Assembly: GCA_015069695.1 (NCBI GenBank)
Contig: JADCRZ010000027.1
Coordinates: 21,602-85,601, forward strand
DNA length: 64,000 nt
DNA from: Williamsia sp.
GTDB lineage: Bacteria; Bacteroidota; Bacteroidia; Chitinophagales; Chitinophagaceae
Direction: 5' to 3'
Numbering within the stretch: position 1 is the stretch's first letter; the number at the start of each line of letters is the position of its first letter. The translations under genes and the position numbers were made by a program. The notes under the pieces were generated by a model that did no database searches, was not told where the DNA came from, and was given only the letters and a program-made list of their open reading frames with translations. This document shows, piece after piece, positions 17,227 through 27,600 of the stretch.

Positions 17227-19078
17227 GCGTTTTGCCGCTGATGGCCTTGCTCACTGCTTCATCCATCAACCGCTCGGCATAAGGGCGGGACACGCTGTTC
17301 AGGGCTTCTGTCTTTTCACTGATCAGGTCTTTATTGCCCGATGCGATCACTGATTGGAGTGTTGCAATGGCCTGCCGGGTAGCTTCTATCTCATCTGCCG
17401 TTAAATAAGATCCATTTTTTTCAACAAACCGTTCTGTTGTTTCTATCAGCTGACCGGCTTCGGTTCGGGCTTCTACGAGGGCCCTTGTTTTGATGTCCTC
17501 TTGTGCGTGGGTCAGCGAATCCAGCAGCATGTTCTCTACCTGCTGGTCAGTTAAACCGTATTGGGGAGTGACTTCAATGCTTTGTTCAACCCCGCTGCGC
17601 AATTCCCTTGCCCTTACAACCAGGATGCCGTCTGCATTGATGAGGAACGAAACTTCTACTTTGGGCAGTCCGGCCGGCATACCCGGAATTCCTTCCAGGT
17701 TGAATTCAGCCAGTTTCCGGTTGTCTTTCACCAGGTCGCGTTCTCCCTGGTAAACAGAAATGCGCATACCACTCTGTCCGTCTTTTTGGGTTGTGTATTG
17801 ACGCGCTGCTTTTGTCGGAATCTTCGAATTGCGGGAGATCAATACATCCATCAGTCCGCCCATGGTTTCAATGCCAAGTGACAAAGGGGTGATATCAAGC
17901 AGCAAAAATTCTTTGTTGTTGCCAGCCAGTATATCTGCCTGTACAGCTGCACCCAACGCCACCACTTCGTCCGGGTTCACCGAATCATTCACTGGTTTTC
18001 CGAAAAAGGAACTCACTGCCTGCTTCACCGCAGGTACGCGGGTAGAACCGCCAACCATCACCACCACATCGATGGCATCTTTCTCCAGCTTGGCATCCCG
18101 CAGTGCCTGGCTGCAGCTATCGATCGTTTTCCGGATCAATCCCTGAACGGCTTGCTCAAATTGGGAGCGGGTGATCCGGAGCTGATGCCCGTTGACCGCA
18201 TCCGAAAATGATTCATTGTTGCTGAGCCATTTTTTGGCAGCTTCTGCCCGCAAGCGCAGTTCCTGCGCAAGGGTTTTGTCTTCAATCAAACTGGCTTCAG
18301 AAATGCCGAGTTGCTCCATCCAGTGTTTTACAATCATCTGGTCAAAATCATCTCCTCCCAGGTAGGTATCGCCATTGGTGGAGAGCACTTCAAAGATTCC
18401 CTGCGTGATTTTAAGAATCGAAATATCAAAGGTGCCGCCCCCGAGGTCATATACAGCAATGGTTTTTTCTTCTTCTTTGTTCAGACCCAGTCCGTAAGCC
18501 AGGCTGGCCGCTGTTGGCTCGTTGAGGATGCGCAGCACATCCAATCCGGCCAGCTTGCCAGCATCGCGGGTAGCCTGGCGTTGTGCATCATTGAAATATG
18601 CCGGTACGGTAATCACCGCCTTGGTAACCGGCGTTTTGAGGATGTGCTCGGCCCTTTGCTTGAGATCTTTGAGAATCAGGGAAGACAGTTCAACAGGGGA
18701 GTAAAACTTGGAACCGACCTGTACTTTAACCAGGCTTTCCGTGTTGTCATCAATAATTCTATACGTGAAGAAAGAAGCATTTGTCCTGATGTCGTTGTAA
18801 GATTTGCCCATCAGCCGCTTGGCTGAAAAAATGGTGCTTTGGGGAGCCAATACCAGAAACTTCTTTGCCTCCTCTCCTACTACCACCGAACCATCTTCTC
18901 CAAAGTGAACCACAGAAGGTACCAGCGAACTGCTGTTGTGTTCCTGCAGCGCTACGGGCTGTCTGCTTTCCGGGTGGATAATGGCCACCAGGCTGTTGGT
19001 GGTTCCCAGGTCGATCCCTACAATCATCTCGCTTTGCTGCAAACTGCCTGTCGCTATGTTAATGCCAATCTTTGCCAT
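17210..19078 (-). CDS. hscA: Fe-S cluster assembly chaperone HscA (Hsp70 family)
   Basis: 622 residues. The ATPase domain carries [27 protein letters not shown] and [13 protein letters not shown]; the substrate-binding domain starts near residue 385 ([17 protein letters not shown]). The 17-residue extension before GIDLGTTNS, the LMGKSYNDI loop and the total length match HscA better than DnaK (about 640 residues with an acidic tail, absent here). HscA with HscB helps transfer Fe-S clusters from IscU. No isc genes are adjacent. A perfect -7 box TACCTTTG lies on the minus strand at 19107-19114, though a good -33 is not seen. Confidence 0.85.
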   Translation of the reverse strand: MAKIGINIATGSLQQSEMIVGIDLGTTNSLVAIIHPESRQPVALQEHNSSSLVPSVVHFGEDGSVVVGEEAKKFLVLAPQSTIFSAKRLMGKSYNDIRTNASFFTYRIIDDNTESLVKVQVGSKFYSPVELSSLILKDLKQRAEHILKTPVTKAVITVPAYFNDAQRQATRDAGKLAGLDVLRILNEPTAASLAYGLGLNKEEEKTIAVYDLGGGTFDISILKITQGIFEVLSTNGDTYLGGDDFDQMIVKHWMEQLGISEASLIEDKTLAQELRLRAEAAKKWLSNNESFSDAVNGHQLRITRSQFEQAVQGLIRKTIDSCSQALRDAKLEKDAIDVVVMVGGSTRVPAVKQAVSSFFGKPVNDSVNPDEVVALGAAVQADILAGNNKEFLLLDITPLSLGIETMGGLMDVLISRNSKIPTKAARQYTTQKDGQSGMRISVYQGERDLVKDNRKLAEFNLEGIPGMPAGLPKVEVSFLINADGILVVRARELRSGVEQSIEVTPQYGLTDQQVENMLLDSLTHAQEDIKTRALVEARTEAGQLIETTERFVEKNGSYLTADEIEATRQAIATLQSVIASGNKDLISEKTEALNSVSRPYAERLMDEAVSKAISGKTLSDPI

Positions 19079-19373
19079 ATTTTCTTGGTTTCTGTAAAAA
19101 GAAGGGCAAAGGTAGGCAAATAAAAAAGGGTTTGGATCAGCCCTCCCTCCACCAGACCGCCGTTGGATAGGCCGTTCTTTTTGACACGTTTTCTTTCAGC
19201 TTTCCGAAATTACAGGTTCACCGGTTTTACAGTAAGATGGCTGGAAAAACAGGACACTGTTATAGTGGGCAAAGAAGAAAGTACAAACGCAGCAAAGGCC
19301 GGGTGTTTTAAAGCAGCAGAAGCGTTCCGGAAATGCGAATAAGGTCGAGGTGTAAAAAAGTTTGCAGAAAAAT
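19079..19373. other. Intergenic region between hscA and the M56-amidase gene
   Basis: About 295 bases between divergent genes, before the promoter of the next gene. It contains the -7-like box of hscA (19107-19114). No BlaI/MecI-type repressor frame is present, although such a gene usually precedes an M56 sensor gene. Confidence 0.6.
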
Positions 19374-19405
19374 TTTGAAACTAAAACTTTAGTTATATAT
19401 CTTTA
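19374..19405 (+). promoter_or_regulatory. Promoter with embedded palindromic operator
   Basis: TTTG (19374-19377) and TATCTTTA (19398-19405, one mismatch to TAnnTTTG) are 20 bases apart. The spacer is filled by AACTAAA-AC-TTTAGTT (19379-19394), a perfect inverted repeat. A repressor bound there would block polymerase. The site is of the general BlaI/MecI type and precedes an M56 (BlaR1-like) gene. A weaker ACTAA...TTAGT pair follows at about 19405-19425. Confidence 0.6.
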
Positions 19406-19458
19406 CTAAAACGAAATTCTTAGTTATGAACAGAGTTTGACGCTAAAATTTTTCCTCC

Positions 19459-20994
19459 ATGCCCTTTCTTCTGTATGCCGTAAAGGTTGTTGTTTGTTCC
19501 CTCCTGCTCTTGTGTTATTATATTTTCTTTTTAAGAAACAAGCAATTTCATCAATATAACCGCTGCTATCTTTTGATGAGCACCGTGCTTTCCTTGGTTT
19601 TGCCGCTTGTATCTGTCTCTTTTTCGCAAGGGCCCGCCCTGCAGGATGGTGCGCTTGTTAAAACCCTTGAGGTCATCAGTGTACGCGAGTGGGAAGAGGG
19701 CATGGCGATCCCTGCGCTTAAGCGCCATGCCGGCTGGACACTTACACTTCAGGAAAGCTTGTTTATCATTTATGGAACAGGTGTGGTGATAGCCGGCTAC
19801 TCCCTCCTGCGGTCATTGCTCTATATATACAAGCTTTCAAGAAAGTATCCGCCCCAAGTGTACAACCAGGTGCGCTTTTACAATACGAAGGAGCCCGGAA
19901 CACCCTTTTCTTTTCTGCATGCCATTTACTGGAATGATGCCATAACGCTGACAACCCCGGAAGGACAGGATATTTTTCAGCATGAGCTTTATCATATCCG
20001 GGCCGGGCATAGTTATGATGCCCTGTTTATGCGGCTGATCAATATGGTGTGCTGGTTTAATCCCTTTTTCCGGTGGTATCAGTCAGAGTTGAGCGTGATC
20101 CATGAATACCTGGCAGACAGGCATGTGAGTTCCAGGGCAAACAAATGGGATTATGCAGAATTGCTGCTTACCCATGCCATCAACAAAAAAACATCATCGG
20201 TTTACAACCCGTTTTTTCATACCCAAATCAAAAGGAGGATCAACATGCTTTTACAACAAAATAAAACCCCGTTTTCTTATGCCAGAAAGATCATGGCTTT
20301 GCCGCTGCCGGCTGTCTTGTTTTGTGCTTTCGGCCTGAAAAACGGCCACTACCCTGAAATAAGCAATGGGCCGATCAAAAAGGCAAGTGCTCCTATCACA
20401 GTTGTGATTGATGCAGCACATGGCGGATCGGATGACGGCGCGCACGGTGTGGATGGCCTTCTGGAAAAAGACCTTTGTTTGTCCATTGCGCGGAAAATAA
20501 AAACCCTCGCTCCGCAGTATGGCATCGGGGTAGTTATGACAAGAGAGCAGGATGAATTACCTGGAAAAGCGTCCGACGCAAGGGAAGGCAACAGGAACCG
20601 GGTTGCTGTGCTGCAGAAAAGCAATGCCGATCTGTTTATTTCTGTTCACCTGAATGCTGACAACTCCATAAAATCTCCAAGGAGCGGTTTTGACGCGTAT
20701 ATTTCCAGCAAGAACAAGCAGTACGAAAAAAGCAAGATCCTGGCATCTGCCATTTTGGGTGAGGTGAAAAGTTTGTACAAAACAACAGAGATACTTAAAG
20801 AAAGGGAACAACAGGTTTATGTACTGTCAAATTCAAATAAACCTTCCGTGCTGATTGAATGCGGCTTTATTACAAACGATGCGGATGCAGCATTTATAAA
20901 AGATGAAAAGAACCAGGAAAATGTCGCACACAATATTTTGAAGGGTATTGTTAAATACCAGAACAGTCTTGCTGCGGGTACACATGGACGGTAG
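19459..20994 (+). CDS. M56 (BlaR1-type) membrane protease fused to N-acetylmuramoyl-L-alanine amidase
   Basis: 511 residues. The N-terminal half is a BlaR1/MecR1-like M56 protease: helices at about 1-25 and 35-52, another near 98-125, the zinc motif HELYH at 175-179 with the third ligand in HEYLADRHV (Glu216), and a last helix near 281-293. The C-terminal half is an Amidase_3 domain with zinc ligands in VVIDAAHGG (His321), Glu336, SVHLNA (His397) and the catalytic Glu467 in LIECGF. In BlaR1 this position, outside the membrane, holds the penicillin sensor. Here a wall hydrolase replaces it, so the protein may sense or cut muropeptides. No BlaI partner is adjacent, but a palindromic operator precedes the gene. 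Confidence 0.85.
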   Translation: MPFLLYAVKVVVCSLLLLCYYIFFLRNKQFHQYNRCYLLMSTVLSLVLPLVSVSFSQGPALQDGALVKTLEVISVREWEEGMAIPALKRHAGWTLTLQESLFIIYGTGVVIAGYSLLRSLLYIYKLSRKYPPQVYNQVRFYNTKEPGTPFSFLHAIYWNDAITLTTPEGQDIFQHELYHIRAGHSYDALFMRLINMVCWFNPFFRWYQSELSVIHEYLADRHVSSRANKWDYAELLLTHAINKKTSSVYNPFFHTQIKRRINMLLQQNKTPFSYARKIMALPLPAVLFCAFGLKNGHYPEISNGPIKKASAPITVVIDAAHGGSDDGAHGVDGLLEKDLCLSIARKIKTLAPQYGIGVVMTREQDELPGKASDAREGNRNRVAVLQKSNADLFISVHLNADNSIKSPRSGFDAYISSKNKQYEKSKILASAILGEVKSLYKTTEILKEREQQVYVLSNSNKPSVLIECGFITNDADAAFIKDEKNQENVAHNILKGIVKYQNSLAAGTHGR

Positions 20995-21011
20995 GGCTTT
21001 GCCCCTCCTGA

Positions 21012-21049
21012 ACCCACCCCTGCCCCTCCCGGGAGGGGCAGGGGTGGGT
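21012..21049. repeat. 38-bp perfect GC-rich palindrome
   Basis: ACCCACCCCTGCCCCTCCC at 21012-21030 is followed directly by its exact reverse complement at 21031-21049. It lies between convergent genes. The same core occurs twice, inverted, at 42980-43098. Confidence 0.9.
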
Positions 21050-21093
21050 CTACGATGTGCATGCCATACCAGCTCATTCGATTGGATATTAGA

Positions 21094-22872
21094 TCAGCTA
21101 AACACCAACGTATGATTAAACGGTGTGATGCCGGTCAGGTAGGCATGCATACCGCTTGTACGCAGGCTTCCGAAATGGGTGCTGTAGCGTTCTCCCTCCA
21201 GGTTGGTGATCATTTTGTGACGAAGAGTTCCGGGGCCAAAGCGGATGCTGTCGTTGCCGAGTGTGTATTCGCCTGTGCCTCCTTCCAGAAAAAAATTCTG
21301 GTTGCCTCCCTCTGAAACACCGGTGAATTTACCACCTTCCTGAAAGCAGAGTTCAATGGTAACCGGAACATTTGCCTGGCCTCCTACTTCAAACTTTGCT
21401 TCTATTCCTCCCTCCTTTTCAGTGAACCGGATGGTGGTTAGAAGGGTCTTTATATTGCTGACAGGCCGGTTGCTGAAATCCATTTTATTCCAGAAGCGGT
21501 CATCAATGCTGGGCGAGAGTTTGTAATCGCCTTGGGGGTTTCGCTTGTTCTTGGGCAGGGGCTGGTAATAAGGCACGTCCAGCTTTTTGTGGAGCACATA
21601 GTTGTTTCCTTCCTTTGTGATGCCTTCACTGTAAAAATAACCCGTGCTGAAGAAGCTGGTGGAGAGACGCATGTACTTTAAAATCGCATCCCCCTTTCTG
21701 AATGAAAAAAAGTTGGGACTGTTTGACCGGCCTGAAGCAATGATCAGGGGCCAGTCAACCCCGCCGAAAACGGTGGCAGTTTGGGAGCCGTGCCTGATCC
21801 GCAGGAGTTTTGATTGGTGAAACAGCTTTTCATAGTTTACAGGAAGTTCCGAGGAGACGGGCAATTCTTTTTGCAGCAGGGGATCTTCCAAGAATGCAAA
21901 GAGGGAGCGGCTTACAATTTCTTCTTCAAATCCCCGCATGCTTTCTATCTGTTTGGCTATAGCCGCAAACAGCTTGTTTTGATCCCGGATGGCCAGGTAG
22001 CGGTAAACAGGATAATATGATACGATAGTCTTGGAAGTATATTGATCTTGCCGCCGCGAATCATTCACAACCAGGTCGCCATTGGGTTCCATGTAGTAAT
22101 AGGTGGTCTCCAGGTTTTTCCTGACAGGCACCAGCAAATTGGATTTATTCAGAAGGCGCGCAATGGTAAGCAGCGACCCGTCTTCTACAATAGCATAATT
22201 GCGGCTTCTTTCCGGGAAATTGCCGTCTTCATCGATGAACACCCCTTCATCCAGCCAGTCGTTGATTCGCTGCAGGTATTTAGGCTGCGGATAAAGCGTG
22301 TAGATCCTTGCCAGCGCGGCACTCACCACCCACCGGTGATTGGGCGTATGAACACCGCCTGTGGTGAGGGCATCGCCGGCTTTCAAAATAAAGGTCTTCA
22401 AATCGCTTTTTACGGATTGAAGGGCAGCCGATGACTGCTGGTTAAGCAAATAGGCCGCAGCACAAACCGGCTCCAGTAAAAATGCGGTATCCGGAGGTGA
22501 TTCGAGGTTGCCGATGTCTACTGTTCCGTCAGCTGCCTGTACGCGCAACAATTGCTGCGTCAGCTTTTGCAGGGATGCCACAACCGCCTCGCTGCCATGA
22601 TACGTTGAACCTGCAGCACAATAAGCTGCAGTGAGCGTTGCCAGATCATAGCCTGTTCTTCTGCTGAAGGGGCTCTGCGCCCCATCTGTTTGCAGGAGGC
22701 GCGCAGCCTGCTGGTCATTGGCCTGGGTCAATCGCTGGAGAAAACCGGTATCAACAGCACGGGCGGATTTGTTTGTTTGAGAAAAAAGCTGCTGTGCAAA
22801 TGGCGGCAGGCTGAAGAGGACACTTGCCCCCAAAGATTTTTTTATAAAGCTGCTTCTTGATATTTTTTGCAT
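21094..22872 (-). CDS. Exported lyase-like protein of the sugar locus (alpha/alpha-toroid plus beta domain)
   Basis: 592 residues. The first 32 form a signal peptide with a basic start (ISRSSFIKKS) and a hydrophobic core ending near FAQQLFSQ. Residues about 40-330 are helical and hold a conserved-looking HTPNHRWVVSAALARIY and an NFPERSRNYAIVEDGSLL stretch. The C-terminal half is beta-rich. This two-part layout and the Asn-His-Arg-Trp motif resemble alginate-lyase and heparinase II/III-like polysaccharide lyases, but I cannot assign a family or substrate. It follows SusC and SusD of the same strand after a terminator-like hairpin, so it probably degrades the glycan that this SusCD pair imports. 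Confidence 0.55.
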   Translation of the reverse strand: MQKISRSSFIKKSLGASVLFSLPPFAQQLFSQTNKSARAVDTGFLQRLTQANDQQAARLLQTDGAQSPFSRRTGYDLATLTAAYCAAGSTYHGSEAVVASLQKLTQQLLRVQAADGTVDIGNLESPPDTAFLLEPVCAAAYLLNQQSSAALQSVKSDLKTFILKAGDALTTGGVHTPNHRWVVSAALARIYTLYPQPKYLQRINDWLDEGVFIDEDGNFPERSRNYAIVEDGSLLTIARLLNKSNLLVPVRKNLETTYYYMEPNGDLVVNDSRRQDQYTSKTIVSYYPVYRYLAIRDQNKLFAAIAKQIESMRGFEEEIVSRSLFAFLEDPLLQKELPVSSELPVNYEKLFHQSKLLRIRHGSQTATVFGGVDWPLIIASGRSNSPNFFSFRKGDAILKYMRLSTSFFSTGYFYSEGITKEGNNYVLHKKLDVPYYQPLPKNKRNPQGDYKLSPSIDDRFWNKMDFSNRPVSNIKTLLTTIRFTEKEGGIEAKFEVGGQANVPVTIELCFQEGGKFTGVSEGGNQNFFLEGGTGEYTLGNDSIRFGPGTLRHKMITNLEGERYSTHFGSLRTSGMHAYLTGITPFNHTLVFS

Positions 22873-22959
22873 GAATGGGTGCGTATATAGTAGTGCAATT
22901 TATTTCTCTTTCCCCGATCACAGGATGCATTCCTGATCTATTTCAGCGTTAAAAAAGCA

Positions 22960-22983
22960 AAAGCGCTTCTTTCGAAACGCTTT
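22960..22983 (-). terminator. Terminator-like hairpin after the first SusCD pair
   Basis: AAAGCG (22960-22965) pairs with CGCTTT (22978-22983) and the minus strand then reads TTTTGCTTTTTT. It could end or attenuate the susCD transcript before the lyase-like gene. Confidence 0.5.
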
Positions 22984-23060
22984 CAGCTTGTTTGGTTGGT
23001 TTGATGCACGAAGAATATTGGACGCTTGCCTGTGTGCAAGCAGGAAAACATAAACTTTTC

Positions 23061-24680
23061 TTAATAGCCCGGATTTTGCACCAGGGCAGGGTTTACAACA
23101 AGCGCAGATGTAGGGACCGGGAATATTCTCCGGTATGTGTCTGTATTGGTTTTAAAACCCCAGGTTCCTTCGTATTTACCAAAGCGGATCATATCATTGC
23201 GGTGCCAGCATTCCCAGGCAAATTCGCGGTTTCTTTCTTCGTACATATTATCCAGGGTAACTGCTGTCCAGGGAGCGGTTGTGGTACGTACAGCGCGGAG
23301 CTGGTTTACAAGAGACAGCGCAGTTTGTCCGTTGGTAGCCGTTCCTCCGCGCAGGATGGCTTCTGCTTTCATGAGCAGGATGTCTGAATAGCGGAACATC
23401 GGCACATCGTTGTTCTGGTTGCGGCTGGTGGAAGTCGCATCCGGGTAAAACTTGATATTCCGGTATCCCATGTTCCAGGCTATTTCGTCGTTGCCACAAT
23501 CATAAAGGGTGGCATCCTGCCGCAGTACGATGTTGGGAGTTAAGTTGACCTGGTAGGTATAGCTGGCATTGGCATCGGCACCGGTATAAAACTGATCATA
23601 TCCCTTTTTGGTGGTCGTAACCGTTACGGGCGTTACACCGTCATTCATAAACTGCAGACCCGTAAGCCATTGACGGTTGCGGATGTCATTCGCATCATTG
23701 AAATTTGCGTAGAATTCCGGCAGCGTGCTGCGGGGTGCACTGGGCGTGAACGGCAGGTTGAATTTGGCTGTTTCTGAACGGGGCACATCGTAACGGGCAT
23801 GATACATAAATCCATTCAAGCCATACGCACTGGAAGCAGCCGGATCATAGGGTATGACAAAAATAAATTCCGGATTGGAAGGCCCGTTGTTGGGATAAAA
23901 CATGTTCAGGTAGTTCGCCCTGGTTTCAAGCGAGAACTTGCCGGAAGCCATAACGCTGTCGCAGGCCACAATGCATTCATTGTAGCGCGCGGTACCGGTA
24001 TAGTATTGTGCATTCAGGTACATTTTCGCCAGCAGTGCAAAAGCCGTGTACCGGGTTGCCCGTCCGTATGTAGTAATGCCAGTGGTTGTACTTAAATTGG
24101 GCATGGCTGCTTTTACTTCATTTTCGATAAAGCTGAACACCTGCGCCCGGGGCAAATTCGCATGCGGCGTAAAATCACCATACACAGTATCAAGCGGCAC
24201 ATTGCCGTACAAGTCCATCATCATAAAATAAGACAGCGCCCGAACCATCTTGAGTTCAGAAGTAATTTGCGTCTTGCTGGTTCCCTCCGGCATGGTCGTA
24301 CCCAAAATAGAAAGAGACTGGTTGGTAGCCCCAATGGTTCTCGACAGCCAGCTCCAGGCTCCGTTTGTCCAGCCATGGTCCTTGGTCCAATCGTGGTAAT
24401 GCAGCATGCGGTAGTTCTGGTTGTCGTACCAGTTGCCCCCGCGTGCAGGCATGATAGATTCATCGGTACTGAGCGATTGCATAAACCAATAATCAAGCGA
24501 GTAATTGCCCCGCAGCGCTACATAGGCCGGACCGGAAGCTTGTACAAATTGCGTTGGATTTTGCGGGAACACCTCGGGCGTTAGCTGGGTGGTAATAGGC
24601 ACATCCAGTTTATGACATGCGGCACCTGCGAAAACAAGGGCCAGCATGCTTATATAACAGATACTCTTTTTCATACTCAT
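23061..24680 (-). CDS. SusD/RagB family outer membrane lipoprotein
   Basis: 539 residues. The lipoprotein signal ends at Cys22 (AGAAC); an ATG two codons inside would give the same mature protein. Typical SusD features follow: DVPITTQLTPEVF near the start, LSYFMMMDLYGNVPLDT in the tetratricopeptide part, and a C-terminal SDILLMKAEAILRGG with YEERNREFAWECWHRNDMIR. SusD sits on the cell surface as the lid of the SusC channel and binds the glycan. It follows its SusC partner by 12 bases. Confidence 0.95.
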   Translation of the reverse strand: MSMKKSICYISMLALVFAGAACHKLDVPITTQLTPEVFPQNPTQFVQASGPAYVALRGNYSLDYWFMQSLSTDESIMPARGGNWYDNQNYRMLHYHDWTKDHGWTNGAWSWLSRTIGATNQSLSILGTTMPEGTSKTQITSELKMVRALSYFMMMDLYGNVPLDTVYGDFTPHANLPRAQVFSFIENEVKAAMPNLSTTTGITTYGRATRYTAFALLAKMYLNAQYYTGTARYNECIVACDSVMASGKFSLETRANYLNMFYPNNGPSNPEFIFVIPYDPAASSAYGLNGFMYHARYDVPRSETAKFNLPFTPSAPRSTLPEFYANFNDANDIRNRQWLTGLQFMNDGVTPVTVTTTKKGYDQFYTGADANASYTYQVNLTPNIVLRQDATLYDCGNDEIAWNMGYRNIKFYPDATSTSRNQNNDVPMFRYSDILLMKAEAILRGGTATNGQTALSLVNQLRAVRTTTAPWTAVTLDNMYEERNREFAWECWHRNDMIRFGKYEGTWGFKTNTDTYRRIFPVPTSALVVNPALVQNPGY

Positions 24681-24692
24681 GTAATTAGAAAT

Positions 24693-27600
24693 TTAGAAAG
24701 AAACGTTTACGCCCAGCAAGGCTGTCCGTGTTTTAGGATAAAAGTTTTGCGAATCCACGCCGGGCGCTTGTCCGCCCTGGTTGATCTCCGGATCAATGCC
24801 TGTATATTTTGTGATCACAAAGGCATTGTTCACGGACAGGTATACCCGCAGACTTTTAATATAGTTTCCGATGTTGCGCAGGTTGTAACCCAACGTTGCA
24901 TTGTCAAGCCGCACGTAGGTGCCACTTTCGATAAAGCGGGTAGAATACTTGTAAGCATTTCCGTCAGAGATAGATTCACCGGCCGCATCTTTCAGGATAT
25001 TGGTGTACTGGGCCGTGCTCGGGCGGAATAGATCAGCCCGGGTGGCATTGAATATCTTGTTGCCGAACACACCCCTGAAAAACACGTTCAGATCGAAATT
25101 GTTGTAGCGGAAAGTATTGTTGAAACCTGCGAGCAGCTTGGGCTGTGGACTTCCTGCATACACGTAATCCGTACCGATGGCCGGCGCAATGGTAAGGGTC
25201 TTGTCCCTTTTATAATACTGGGAAACACCGGCGCTGTTTTTACCGGCATAGCTGAGCGTAAAGAACTGTCCGAGCGGTTTACCGACTTTCAGGATCTGCA
25301 GCGTGCTTCCGGTTTGGCCTTGTCCTTCGGGTTGCGTGAGCCGCACAGAATCACCGCCTGCAAAAAGCGGATTGGTCAGGCTGGTGATCTTGTTTGTATT
25401 GTGTGCCAGGTTCAGGCTGGTGCTCCAGCTAAAGCTTTTTGTTTGCACCGGTGTGGCATTCAAGCTCAGCTCAATACCCCGGTTGCTCATGCTTCCGCCA
25501 TTGGCAGTAATGGTTCCAAACGGTATCAGGATCGGATCTACGGCATAGCCAAAGATCATACCGGTGGTCTTCTTCTCATACACATCAAGTGTACCGGTGA
25601 GCTTTCCTTTCAATACAGAGAAATCAAGACCCAGGTTGGCAGTGGATACTTTCTCCCATTTCAGATTGGGATTCTCTGCCTGGGTAGGACCGTATGCAGC
25701 ATTCTGAACGCCGTTGTAGTAGAACGAGCCCAGGGCACCCGACAGGAACTGGGCAGTATAGGCATTGAACCCACCTGCATTTCCTGTAACACCGTAACTG
25801 GCGCGGAGCTTCAGGTCACTAAAGACAGACTGGTTCTCCATGAAGCCCTCCTGGGTAGCTCTCCAGGCCAGCCCCACAGAGGGGAAATACCCCCACTGGT
25901 TGTTGGCGCCAAATACAGATCCGCCATCTCTTCTTACTGAACCTTGCAACAGGTATTTTTCTTTGTAGTTGTAATTCAGGCGGGCAAAATCCGAGATCAG
26001 GCGGTTTTGCTGGTAAACGCCGGAAGATCCGAAATTGACCCGGTAAGAACCGATCGCATAAGGATTGCTGAGCGCAAGATTGTTATAGCTGATATTGTCG
26101 ACCGGGAAATTGGTGCTGGTTGCCTGGAAGCCATCTCCGATCACATTGTCCTGCCAGGAATAACCCAGCACAGCATTGATGGAATGGTCGCCGAATTTCT
26201 GGTTCCAGGTAAAATAAGTTTCCAGGATCTTGTTGGTGTTCTGGTAGGTATTTCTCAAAGCAGATCCATTTGTTCCGAAATTGATCAGGGAGTGCACGGC
26301 GGGGGGATCCGGATTGTTGTAGAAATTGGCACTGTTGTACTGTGCATAGTAGCTGTCGTAAAACTCACCGTGCAGCGAGTTCTGGTTCTGGTAAGAAAGG
26401 TTCAGGTCGTAGCTCAGGCCAAAAGGCAGCTTGACATTGGTGGTAAAGCTACCGATGATGGTGTTGTACTTGGTATTGTCCTTGGCATGCGCGATCATGG
26501 CAGCCGGGTTGAAATAACCTGTGTTCTGGAAATTCTCAAAATAAGTTCCGTTCGCATTTTTTATGGGCGATACCGGCAAGTGGTTGACCATCTGGATCAG
26601 GACTGCATTCCTGTTGGGCGTGTTGTTGGCGTTGTTATTGGAATTGGTTACCGTAAGCCCGAAATGCACTTTGTCGTTAAGGGCATATTGATCCAGGGCC
26701 AGGCGCGCAATGATGCGGGTCAGGCTGCTGGCGTCAAGAATACCTTCTTTGCGGAAATAATTGATGCTGGCATTGTAGGAGCCATGTTCACCGCCACCAC
26801 TGAAAGAAAGATTGTGGTTGTGCGAAACAGCCGAGTTGCGCTGTACCGCATCCTGCCAGTTGGTGTTGGCGCCTTTGTCATCATTGGGCGAAAACGAAAG
26901 GTTGCTCTTTGTAAGAAAAGCCCGCAGCTCGGTGGCATCCATCATCTCCAGCTGGTTCGACACTTTTTCAACACCCGCATACCCGCTGTAACTAACCACT
27001 GATTGTCCGCGCCGGCCCCGTTTGGTGGTGATGATAATCACGCCGTTGGAAGCCCTGTTTCCGTAGATAGCAGTTGCAGCCGCATCTTTGAGCACATCAA
27101 TGGTGGCTACATCATCGGGTGCCACGGTTGCAATATCTGCACCCGGTATTCCATCGATCACGTAAAAAGGACCACCCGGACTGTTTACTGTTGATGCACC
27201 CCGGAGCACAATAGCTGCTGCCTGGTTGGGATCCCCGCTGGATGAGATGTTGAGCCCGGGAACCTTGCCCTGCAGGAGCTGTCCGACATCGCTGATAGAA
27301 CCCCGGTTCATGTCTTCCGGCCGGATGGTAGAGATAGAGCTCGACAAGGTTTTGCGTGAGCTTTTACCATATCCAACCACCACCACGTCGTTCAGGGAGG
27401 TGGTAGAAGCTGACATAGACACATTGTAAAAGGTTTCTTTGGTTACCGGCACCTCCACTGTAGCATACGCAACCGAGCTAAACTGAAGCACTTCGCCTTC
27501 GGCAGCGCTGATGCTAAAGGAACCGTTGATGCCTGTAGCTTTGGAGCGGTTGGTACCTTTTACGGTGATGGTTACACCTGTAATGCCAGCGCCTTTGTCG

